A stretch of 64,000 bases of DNA from a virus, in IMG/VR virus record IMGVR_UViG_3300031951_015091, positions 17,958-81,957 of that record. The stretch is one strand, 5' to 3'. Positions 25,233 to 33,900 of this stretch are shown piece by piece (the stretch's first letter is position 1; every line of letters starts with the position of its first letter). The translations under genes and the position numbers were made by a program. A model generated the notes under the pieces. That model was given only the letters and a program-made list of their open reading frames with translations. It was not told the origin of the DNA and made no database searches.

Positions 25233-26459
25233 TTAACCAAAAAAAGTTTCATCTTTTATACCAACAAATCCAGAAGCGACAGATGATACACTTACCCAAT
25301 TATTGGCCCAATCAGTCCTGCTAGGATTCCACGAACCAAATAAAACAGGTGAACTTTCTGGTCCTGTTACGCCGAGCCTATATCCGTTAAAAGGTACGTT
25401 ACTGCCCCACCCCCAAAGAGTTCCATCCGCTTTGATAGCCATATTATAACGAAAAACTTCTACCCAATCGTTTGATGTTCCAATCTGTACCGGAGATGAT
25501 TTTGCCGATCCAGTACCAGGCGGTTCATTTAAGAAACTTCCTCCCCAAGCCCATAATGTTCCATCGGTTTTAACTGCTGTAGCGCTGATCTCTGATCTTA
25601 TTACTGATTTCCAATTATTTTCTGTACCAAGTTGTACAGGTTCTCCCCGCGTATCAGAATAACCGCTAGTAGAATTTCCAAACCCTCCGTAAAAATTTTG
25701 ACCCCAAATCCAAAGAGTCCCATATCTATCAATTACAGCATAGGTGTCTACTAATTTACTCCAATCTCTGGATGATCCAATTTGGGTTGGAGAGGAAAAT
25801 ATTGTAATATTATTAATATCAATGCCCCATTTCCAAAGAGTTCCATCTGATTTGAGAGCAAACGCTCTGTGATTACCCTGATCAGATTTTACAGATACCC
25901 ATTTATTATCTGTACCTATTTGTGTTGGAGAAGATACGTTGTTGGATAAAGATCCAAAAGTAAAAGATGGTGGACCATAACCTAATTGGGCTCTATAATT
26001 ATGCCCCCAAGACCAAAGAGTTCCATCGGTTTTAATAGCAAAGGTTGAATATATACTTCGTTCTACCATTAACCAGTTAGTATCTGCTCCAATTTGAGTA
26101 GGAGAAGATTTTCCTTGCAAGAAGTTTGATGTATTATCTCCAATTTGACCATAATCGTTTGCACCCCAACCCCAAAGAGTTCCATCCGACTTAATAGCGT
26201 GAACACCTAAAGCATCACAAGAAATTGAAGCCCAACCAACTCCACTTCCAAGTAAAACGGCAGATGATCGATAAGTTTGATCATTAAGACCTAATTGGGC
26301 TCGATCATTTGCGCCTAAACCATAAAGATAACTTTGTAAAGGAAAATCTCTAATATATCCATAGTTGTCAAATAATCTAGTCGTAGACACATATGATCCA
26401 AGTGAAGTATTGGATATATCTGTTGTGGTGCTATTTTGAGTAATGAGATAATTAGTCAT
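25233..26459 (-). CDS. RCC1-type seven-bladed propeller protein, copy 2
   Basis: The 408-residue protein has seven RCC1-type blades from YLYGLGANDRAQLGLN near residue 45 to DGTLWGWGSNVPFNG near 348, with SSPTQIG or SSPVQIG linkers. Some blades are eroded (YGTLWIWGQNFYGGFG and DGTLWKWGID), so the surface loops differ clearly from the neighbouring copies while the scaffold is conserved. About 40 N-terminal residues, ending in RLFDNYGYIRDFPLQ, are unlike those of copy 1. It lies six bases from copy 1 and five from copy 3. A receptor-binding role is inferred from context. Confidence 0.8.
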   Translation of the reverse strand: MTNYLITQNSTTTDISNTSLGSYVSTTRLFDNYGYIRDFPLQSYLYGLGANDRAQLGLNDQTYRSSAVLLGSGVGWASISCDALGVHAIKSDGTLWGWGANDYGQIGDNTSNFLQGKSSPTQIGADTNWLMVERSIYSTFAIKTDGTLWSWGHNYRAQLGYGPPSFTFGSLSNNVSSPTQIGTDNKWVSVKSDQGNHRAFALKSDGTLWKWGIDINNITIFSSPTQIGSSRDWSKLVDTYAVIDRYGTLWIWGQNFYGGFGNSTSGYSDTRGEPVQLGTENNWKSVIRSEISATAVKTDGTLWAWGGSFLNEPPGTGSAKSSPVQIGTSNDWVEVFRYNMAIKADGTLWGWGSNVPFNGYRLGVTGPESSPVLFGSWNPSRTDWANNWVSVSSVASGFVGIKDETFFG

Positions 26460-26464
26460 TTGTA

Positions 26465-27682
26465 TTATTTAAAACCTGGATCTTTTAAAGCCAAAAAATT
26501 TACACTACCCGTCACGCCTGAGGCCGACTGGATTGTAGAAATCTTTCTAAATCCAACATTTGATGTAACGGGTATTGGGGCAGTCGCATGAAGTGTCAAG
26601 AGTTGAACTGGAGATGATCGATAAGGAATCCATGTTCCGTCAGCTGTATTTGAAGGATTATAACTCCATGTGCCCCAAACCCAAAGAGTTCCATCTGATT
26701 TTATGCCCATACCGTGATTGCTACCAGAAAAAAACTTGTTTCCGCCAATTTCCACATATCTCCATGGAAGTTGACCATTACCTTGTCCAAGCACCTGAAC
26801 AGGAGAGCTTCTAGAAATATTTGTACCATCACCAAGTTGTCCTACTGTATTACTTCCCCAAGCCCATAATGTTCCATCGGTTTTAAATGCTGTAATTCCT
26901 CCAGAATTAACTGATCTCCAATTCGTGTTTGCTCCAATTTGAACGGGTGACGAATACTCTTTACCAAATGGAGAAGTTTCAGCCGGATTTAAACGAGCAG
27001 CGTTGCCCCATAACCAGAGAGTTCCATTTGATTTAATAGCTGCTCTAACAGAACTAGAACTACTAATATATTTCCAATTTGTGTTTGTTCCAATTTGAAC
27101 AGGAGAGCTTCTGGGAATTATCGTATTATCACCAACTTCACCATTAGAATTAAAGCCCCAAGACCAAAGAGTTCCATTATTTTTAAGGGCTAATCCATAT
27201 TCTATTGCAAACCAATCATTTGAACTACCAATTTGAGTAGGAGAAGAACGATCAATTAGGTCACCAAGACCTAGGCCACCAACATTATTAAGCCCCCAAG
27301 ACCAAATAGTTCCATCAGTTTTAACAGCGTTAGCCACATAACTGAAAGCTGAAATTTTTTTCCAATTTCTGTTTGTTCCAATTTGAACTGGTGATGTAAT
27401 ATTTGTTCCTGGAGCACTTCCAGTATACCATTGTGGGTCATATCCGTAAGCCCATAATGTTCTATCCGATCTGATAAGAAAAGCATAATTTGAGCCTGGA
27501 TCTCCCTCTATTTCTCTCCAAGAAGCTGAGTTTGCTGTTACATCATAAAATTTTTCTCCATTGCTATTTCTATTGTAATAATGCCATACTGTTCCACCAA
27601 TGGTTATACTATCTAAAAATTCAAGATCGGTATCAATTGCATCGCTTAAAAGATCTTGATCAGTATTAACTTTAAATACCAT
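26465..27682 (-). CDS. RCC1-type propeller protein, copy 3
   Basis: The 405-residue protein has six clear blades (from DRTLWAYGYDPQ near residue 70 to DGTLWVWGTWSYN near 330) and a weak first one at GTVWHYYNRNSNG near 32, so a seven-bladed ring is likely. Linkers are NITSPVQIG, RSSPTQIG and similar. The N-terminus (MVFKVNTDQDLLSDAIDTDL) differs from the other two copies. The start overlaps the end of the chaperone-domain gene by eleven bases. It is the promoter-proximal member of the three-gene propeller array. Confidence 0.8.
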   Translation of the reverse strand: MVFKVNTDQDLLSDAIDTDLEFLDSITIGGTVWHYYNRNSNGEKFYDVTANSASWREIEGDPGSNYAFLIRSDRTLWAYGYDPQWYTGSAPGTNITSPVQIGTNRNWKKISAFSYVANAVKTDGTIWSWGLNNVGGLGLGDLIDRSSPTQIGSSNDWFAIEYGLALKNNGTLWSWGFNSNGEVGDNTIIPRSSPVQIGTNTNWKYISSSSSVRAAIKSNGTLWLWGNAARLNPAETSPFGKEYSSPVQIGANTNWRSVNSGGITAFKTDGTLWAWGSNTVGQLGDGTNISRSSPVQVLGQGNGQLPWRYVEIGGNKFFSGSNHGMGIKSDGTLWVWGTWSYNPSNTADGTWIPYRSSPVQLLTLHATAPIPVTSNVGFRKISTIQSASGVTGSVNFLALKDPGFK

Positions 27683-28223
27683 TTTTATTTTCTAATTCTT
27701 GTACTCTATGATTTAATTCTTTAACTGTTTCTACCAAATAAGCAATAAGACCTTGATAGTTTATTGTTTTGAAACCTTGTGTTGTTTCATTTACTAAATG
27801 AGGTAAAGTTTTTTCAACATCTTGAGCAATAAAACCAGAAGCTTTTCTACCGTTATCTTTCCAATTAAATTCAACTCCAGATAATTTTGAAATCATTGAA
27901 ATTGGATTTTCAATTTCTAAAATATTGTTTTTTAATGTTATATCGGATACCGTATTAAAATTAATTGAAGTAAGAGTTGCTGTATTTGGATTAAAATACA
28001 ATTGAGTATTTGATATGAAAACATTTGGAGAAAGTAAACCAGTATTAGAAGAAGCCAAACAAACTGGATAATCTAAATTTGTAGAGGTGTTTACGGTAGC
28101 AATAGCCGGTACAGCTATTGAAACATTAGAAATTTGATAAACTTTACCTTGTGTGTCTACACTAACAATTGCAGTTATTAAATTACTTCCATATGTTCCT
28201 GCAGGTACGCCAAGAATAGCCAT
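27672..28223 (-). CDS. Free-standing endosialidase-type intramolecular chaperone (peptidase S74) protein
   Basis: The C-terminal 95 residues of this 183-residue protein are an S74 chaperone domain: SDITLKNNILEIENP (93-107, with the expected Ser-Asp), GVEFNWKDNGRKASGFIAQD (116-135), and a final coiled coil ELNHRVQELENK. These domains trimerise fibers and then cut themselves off. The first 90 residues are a small beta domain (YPVCLASSNTGLLSPNVFIS), the usual fiber end piece before S74. No long shaft is present, so it could be a short trimeric fiber or a helper for the adjacent propeller proteins. Confidence 0.88.
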   Translation of the reverse strand: MAILGVPAGTYGSNLITAIVSVDTQGKVYQISNVSIAVPAIATVNTSTNLDYPVCLASSNTGLLSPNVFISNTQLYFNPNTATLTSINFNTVSDITLKNNILEIENPISMISKLSGVEFNWKDNGRKASGFIAQDVEKTLPHLVNETTQGFKTINYQGLIAYLVETVKELNHRVQELENKNGI

Positions 28224-28224
28224 T

Positions 28225-28551
28225 TTATGTTATCTCCAAAGCTGAAACAACCACATCAGCTGAACTTGCCAAAGAAGTTTGAACATTTATAAAATCTCCA
28301 GCTTCTAAAACTAATTTTTGATCTCCTCCAATTGGCACTAAAGTTTGACCTGTAGCTATGGGTGCCATGTGAGTTAAAAAGCATAATGTGCCGCCGGAAT
28401 TTATCATCACATTTGCTGTAATTGCTGTTCCAGTTTTATTAGCAACAGACATACCAATTATTGTTGTTTGAGTTGCAGCTTGACAAATGTAAACATTTGA
28501 AGCTGAAGTACCAACCGAATTAGTTAAATTATTTTTAAAACTATTTGCCAT
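28225..28551 (-). CDS. Small virion protein
   Basis: The 108-residue protein is Ala/Thr/Val-rich and beta-strand-rich (TTIIGMSVANKTGTAITANV and QKLVLEAGDFINVQTSLASS). The pattern resembles small structural proteins found among the fiber genes of aquatic T4-like phages. There is no signal peptide or enzyme motif. It sits one base upstream of the S74 protein and 11 bases after the 182-residue structural protein in the same direction. The precise role is not recognised. Confidence 0.6.
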   Translation of the reverse strand: MANSFKNNLTNSVGTSASNVYICQAATQTTIIGMSVANKTGTAITANVMINSGGTLCFLTHMAPIATGQTLVPIGGDQKLVLEAGDFINVQTSLASSADVVVSALEIT

Positions 28552-28562
28552 TTTAGTACCTT

Positions 28563-29111
28563 TTATCCTAAAGCAATTGAAAATGCAAGAGCATCCGCAC
28601 TAGCAACATTTGCCGCAGTGAAAGCTCCGTTAGCGTATACAGCAGCTGAATTCGATTTAGCTGAAGTTGTGTTTAAGAGATTACCAGCAGATCCAACCAA
28701 TAAAGTCACATTTGCTATTTCGTGATTACCATATGAAACAAATGTTGTGCCAGCAAATGTTGCAGTATTTTGTATAATGGATGTTGTATTGCCAACATAC
28801 AAATCTCTAGTTATATCTAAAGTTTTAAGTATGTTAACATTACCAGAAACATTTAAATCTTCTAAAATATATCCAGAACCGTTTACATTGAGATTATCAA
28901 AACCAATAACATCTAAAGTGATATTACCACTTACTGTAAGATCTCCTCCAATTGTAACGTCATTTTCAATATGCATGTTGGTGTTAGCAACATAAGTTTT
29001 GGTTACACCACCTTCTCTCAATAAATTTATATCATCAACTATATTTTGAGTTGTTGATAACCATTGATAAAATGTGTTAGTGGTAACTACTGCGCTTATT
29101 ATATTAGCCAT
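28563..29111 (-). CDS. Beta-helical structural/fiber-like protein
   Basis: The 182-residue protein has a short N-terminal helical part (FYQWLSTTQNIVDDINLLRE). It is followed by repeats of the type VTIGGDLTVSGNI, LNVNGSGYILEDLNVSGNVN and DITRDLYVGNTTSI, which suit a triple-stranded beta-helix. It ends with AVYANGAFTAAN shaft repeats as in the larger fibers. It shares its first base with the coiled-coil gene upstream. Probably a small trimeric fiber component; no receptor-binding domain is visible. Confidence 0.62.
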   Translation of the reverse strand: MANIISAVVTTNTFYQWLSTTQNIVDDINLLREGGVTKTYVANTNMHIENDVTIGGDLTVSGNITLDVIGFDNLNVNGSGYILEDLNVSGNVNILKTLDITRDLYVGNTTSIIQNTATFAGTTFVSYGNHEIANVTLLVGSAGNLLNTTSAKSNSAAVYANGAFTAANVASADALAFSIALG

Positions 29112-29356
29112 TATTGTTTCCGGAGTGAGGCAATTTCAATGAGTAAATTTTTAATATCTTGCATATCAGATTCTAATTTTGCCAATCGTTGTTTAGTTTC
29201 ACTTTCATCTTTTTTAAGTGCTTGAACGAGATTTTTTTTATTTCTATATTCTCTTAAAGCCGCTAAATTATTATTTAGAAGAGCTTTGGAATTTACATCT
29301 CTAACTAAATTTTCATCTTCAGTTTGTATTAAAATATTAGAATCTATCATTGTCAT
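29111..29356 (-). CDS. Small coiled-coil protein
   Basis: The 81-residue product has a long helix from about residue 28 to the end, ending in KQRLAKLESDMQDIKNLLIE, with clear heptad spacing. Similar small coiled-coil genes lie next to the large structural genes of aquatic T4-like phages. It overlaps the 528-residue gene by four bases (ATGA) and the next gene by one, so translation is probably coupled. Function unknown; a trimerisation or assembly helper is possible. Confidence 0.6.
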   Translation of the reverse strand: MTMIDSNILIQTEDENLVRDVNSKALLNNNLAALREYRNKKNLVQALKKDESETKQRLAKLESDMQDIKNLLIEIASLRKQ

Positions 29357-30939
29357 GGTGCTAATGCTATTGCTCTAAAATCTTTAATTATAGGAACATA
29401 ATTTGTATCTGAAGATCTCATCACTATTTTAATTGAGAATGTTTTAAAGTTATTGTATGTCACACCATCTGTTCCAAGGTAAGAACAGTCTAATGTTGAT
29501 GGTTTAAACAAATATTCTATAAAATCTGTTTCAACTTGTGATTTAAGAGTATTTAAAATTGATTCATTACCTTGTTGAACATTTATCATTCTAACATAAG
29601 GTCTATCTTCAAATAAAGTTTCATCTTCATCTGCTAAAACTCTGTAGTAAACTTCAATAGTTGTTGCTGATGGTTGATAAGCAGTAAGGTAAACACGAAT
29701 CATATTTGCATCAAAACCATCTGCTAAATTAACTCTACGTGTAATGTAACGAGCTGCAGCTGGTCCACCTGTTGGACTAATTTCCGATTCGCAAGATATA
29801 ACAGCTCTATTTTCTGAAGTAGATTGTGGACCTCCTGCATCATAAGATAGAAATATATTCGTATTACCTACGTAACCAGAACCTTCAGTCGTTATTTCAA
29901 TTCTTTCTATTTTACCTGATGTTGTATTAGCTACTGCTTTTCCTACAAAACCTGAACCTGGATAAACATCTGAATAAGATGCTGTGCTATTAGAAACATA
30001 GAGAGTAGCATTACCTGTTTGATTTCTACCAGCATCAACAATAGTAAATTTATTCAAAGCTAACCCACAATCATTAATTACATTTTTAACTCCAATCAAA
30101 TTAACTCTAGTAGAATCAATCATGGGCGAAACTGTATTATCTGATGTTACTAAACCAGCTTTAATAAAAACTGAATTTCCACTGGTATAAACTACTTTTC
30201 TAGTATCTAAAACTAAATTTTCATCTTGTAAAAAAGAAGTATATTCAGTATCTAAAACGCCGCTAGAATTATCTCTTAATCTATACGAATAATTTGTTGA
30301 GGCTCCGTCAAATAATAACTCTTGTGTTCCAACTTTCATTAAATCAAATTCAATATTTGAAGTTGGACTTATATTTTCAAAAACAACTTCTGTAGTTGAA
30401 TTTGGTGTAAAATCACATGCGTTTAAACGAAACATTAAATCAATATCTTGATATGCGGTATAAGTTGATCCGTTTTGTGATTTAAAAAATGAACCCGTAT
30501 AAACTTGTTTATCTACTCGGCGATCTGAACCATCAAGTCTTGTACCGCCAACCTCTGCTATAAAAACTTCATAATTATCAGAATTGGTAAACATAACAAT
30601 AGCATGCTCGCCAGGTAAAAGAAAAATTGGCGCAGGAAATTTAAATCTTGTATAATGATTTGGATTTGAAAGATTTGGAATATTAGTACCAGAACCAGTA
30701 ACAACATTAATTTTATCTGGCCTTAATGATACTTGGCCAAGAGCTGCACTACTATGAATTAATGATGAGTGTGGGTAACCATTTATAACAGGTCTAAGTT
30801 GAACTGTAAATGGTTGATATGTTACTTGGTCTTTTTTCTTAAAAACTAAATCAACACTATGTACAAACATACCTTTTGGATATGTTGCTGCGTCAACAAA
30901 AAAAGTTTGTGCTACTGGATCAATAAACGATGTTGCCAT
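29353..30939 (-). CDS. Virion structural protein linked to the DUF4815 protein
   Basis: The 528-residue protein starts MATSFIDPVAQTFFVDAATY, followed by PKGMFVHSVDLVFKKKD. This start corresponds to a conserved domain that, in many aquatic T4-like phages, belongs to or follows the DUF4815 structural protein. Later segments are beta-rich, including IERIEITTEGSGYVGNTNIF (about 330-350), one copy of a G-x-GY module also found in gp6, gp7 and gp8. The C-terminal 100 residues (YRVLADEDETLFEDRPYVRM onward) look like a separate domain. It is one base from the DUF4815 gene in the same direction. A baseplate or fiber-attachment role is likely. Confidence 0.72.
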   Translation of the reverse strand: MATSFIDPVAQTFFVDAATYPKGMFVHSVDLVFKKKDQVTYQPFTVQLRPVINGYPHSSLIHSSAALGQVSLRPDKINVVTGSGTNIPNLSNPNHYTRFKFPAPIFLLPGEHAIVMFTNSDNYEVFIAEVGGTRLDGSDRRVDKQVYTGSFFKSQNGSTYTAYQDIDLMFRLNACDFTPNSTTEVVFENISPTSNIEFDLMKVGTQELLFDGASTNYSYRLRDNSSGVLDTEYTSFLQDENLVLDTRKVVYTSGNSVFIKAGLVTSDNTVSPMIDSTRVNLIGVKNVINDCGLALNKFTIVDAGRNQTGNATLYVSNSTASYSDVYPGSGFVGKAVANTTSGKIERIEITTEGSGYVGNTNIFLSYDAGGPQSTSENRAVISCESEISPTGGPAAARYITRRVNLADGFDANMIRVYLTAYQPSATTIEVYYRVLADEDETLFEDRPYVRMINVQQGNESILNTLKSQVETDFIEYLFKPSTLDCSYLGTDGVTYNNFKTFSIKIVMRSSDTNYVPIIKDFRAIALAP

Positions 30940-30940
30940 A

Positions 30941-33900
30941 TTAATTCCTAATTAATTTACTTTTGAAGTATTCTTTAATTACTTTAAACGGTGAAGTTAC
31001 AATATTAATTGAAGAAACTAATATGTAAAATGCTACCATGAAAGTAAAGATAGTGTAACCTTTTAATCTAGAATCTGGTTTACTTAGGTTTGGATTTGTT
31101 AAACCAACTATTGAACAAATAATTAAACCTAACCAAAACACAAGTTTACCAACTAAAGAACCTTCGTCACGAACTCTTTCAACATATGCCATTTCATCTG
31201 ACCAAGGTCTTGCAATTACTTCTGTCATATGTAGTGCTATATTTCTTTGCATTTCGTTATTGTCTTTCATATCCCAAAGATATAAACTTGGCCCACGACC
31301 CTTTAACCATTCGACAATTGTTTTTGCCCAATACACATAACCACGATAAATGATTGGATGATTACGTTGCAGGCGGCGACCAAATCTTTGATCGGCTTCA
31401 TTTATATCTGGCGCAAAGAAACCTTGTTGTGCCATTTCAGAGCAGATAATTTTACAACCAGAACCTCCGCCACTTGGAGGTGGAGTTCTATCTCGAATTA
31501 GAGTTGATCCAAGAACTTCTCTTTGAACAACCGAACTTTTTGCAATATTATCTTGTCTTTCATAAATTGCTTGAACTTGAATAGTAGGAACACGAACAGA
31601 AACCGAAACATTTTCAACAGTATTTAAAACACCTTGAGCATACCATTGTTCTTCTGCAAAAGAACTTGTTAGTTGAGGATCATTTGTTGAAGAATTCGTT
31701 AATCTGATTAAACGAGCTCCTGTCCTGCTTCTCCATCCATTGTCATAAGCGGTTGGGCCATAATTTGGCAAATACCATCGGCCCGCCATATCGCCATGAT
31801 CATCAGACTGTGGTTTACCTACAGACCAACGAGAGGTGCTATCAGGATTTACATCCCAATTGGAAGAAAGTGTTGCAACTTTAGTGCTTCCATTATAATT
31901 TATAATTGTTCTTTCTTGGCCAATTCCTGTACCAGCAATAATTCTTATTTTATAAAATTGTGTTGCATCAATTGGATCTTCTAAAACTTTAGTTCCAGTA
32001 AATGGCCAAGTGACATTTGCATAGGTTGTTACAACATCAACATATGTGTTATTATAAGGAGCTCCAGAACCAAGAGTTACTGTGTTGGCAGTAGCAGATG
32101 TTACATTACCGTTATTCCAAAACATAATATCAATTTTAGCTGTAGCTCCACTTAATGTACCTGTAATTGTATCATTTGCTGCAAAAGTTCCTCTTACATC
32201 ACTTAAATAAATGACAGGTTGATCTAATGACCAAGATCTACCAGATTGTTTTACAACAATAGCTGAACCACCACTAGAAGAAGTTACTCTTTCATAAACT
32301 CCATAACTATCATTAAAATCACTACTTACATTAGCTAACCAAGCTATAGAAGGAAATTCAATATATTTTGTTCCGTCAAGATCTCCTTGTTCTGCATACA
32401 AATAGTGATATTCATTTGGCCTTAAATTTTTTGCTACTGTAATAATCCATTGAGCTCGAATATAAGGTATAATAGAGAGATCAACTTGCCTAGCTCCAAT
32501 ACTTTTAGTTATTCTTTCAGGAACAAGAACCTTTTTAGTTCCTGTTCTATCTTTTGAATAATATGTTGTTGTAGTAGTTGATTTTACAGTATCATTATAA
32601 TCGAGATATCCTGATGATCTTCCTTCAACCCGTGTTTGCACATCAACAGTTTGTCCAGAAACAAAAGTATTCCAAGAATTCCATTGATTACCCCAACCAG
32701 CCGCTCTAGTGTCGTGAAGTGCTTCTCCAATTTGAGCCCATGCGTCATTTTCGCCTTCTAGGTTTACAAGAACATCTGGCCGTGTTTCTTTATCGATCCA
32801 AAAATCTCCTGGCGGAGTAAAATCAAGTGTGCCAGAATAATTTGAAAGAACAAAAGGATTTACAGCAATTCCATTTGTTGCTACATTTTGACTAATTATT
32901 GATTTGATTGTATATGGACTAACTACAATTTGACCAGCTTCCACATTAGCAGTTGTAAAACTTGTATTTACAACAAAAGAAATGCTTTCATCTTCAAAAT
33001 AAGGTCTAAGTTCTCCAGCTTCAAAATCCATCGCACACTTATAATCAACATTTTTAACATCGCCAACTTGATGACCTCTAAATGTATCAGTTAAAATACC
33101 ATTTTTAAATCTTTCTAAACCATTATCATCAAGAACAGTTAAATCTTGAGCTGATCTTTCTAATAGATTTAGTGTAGTATAATATTCTAGATTATCAATA
33201 CGTTTTTCTAATTTACCAATATCTCGCATTGTATATCGTTTGTTTTCAATATACTTAACCTTTGTATCAGAAGGAAAAAAAGTATACGGATTAACAAAAA
33301 TAGTATACAAACTCATTGTACCATCTGGTTCAGCTGGCGTATTTGGATTTAAAGAAGAAATTCCTTTAACAACTCTAAATTTTTTATCTTCACCTAAAAC
33401 AATTCTATCTATTCTTGGAATATAATAACTATAATCAGATTCTAAAGCTTCATCTGCTCTAGGGATTGAAATACCAGAAAGAGTAAAATTTCCTGAAACA
33501 GCACTAGCATTGGTACGAATTGGCCTAAAATCAACACAATCTCTAAGTTTATACACTTCACCAGTTGCCGGACTTGTATAATTTGGTATTTTAGCATATC
33601 GAATATCTTCAGTTGCTCCAAGTGAAGCATTATTATATGAATCAACAGTAAAATAACCATCTCCAGTATGAGTAAAATAATTAACTAATACTAAAAGTTG
33701 TCCTGTTGGAGGCAAAGCACCAGCTTTTAATGTAATAGAACCATGATCGTAATAAGCATCCGTTTGACCATCATTTAAGATATACCTATCAGTAATGTCT
33801 TTTGATGTGTCGGACAAATCTGCAGCAACAACAGCAGTAGAAATATCTTTTGAATCAATGACTTTAAAAGAAGATTTATAACTGCGGCCTCCTGAAGTTA

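Noticed and set aside
23973-27682. Diversity-generating retroelement acting on the propellers
   Set aside because: No reverse transcriptase and no template/variable repeat pair with adenine-biased changes were seen in the window.
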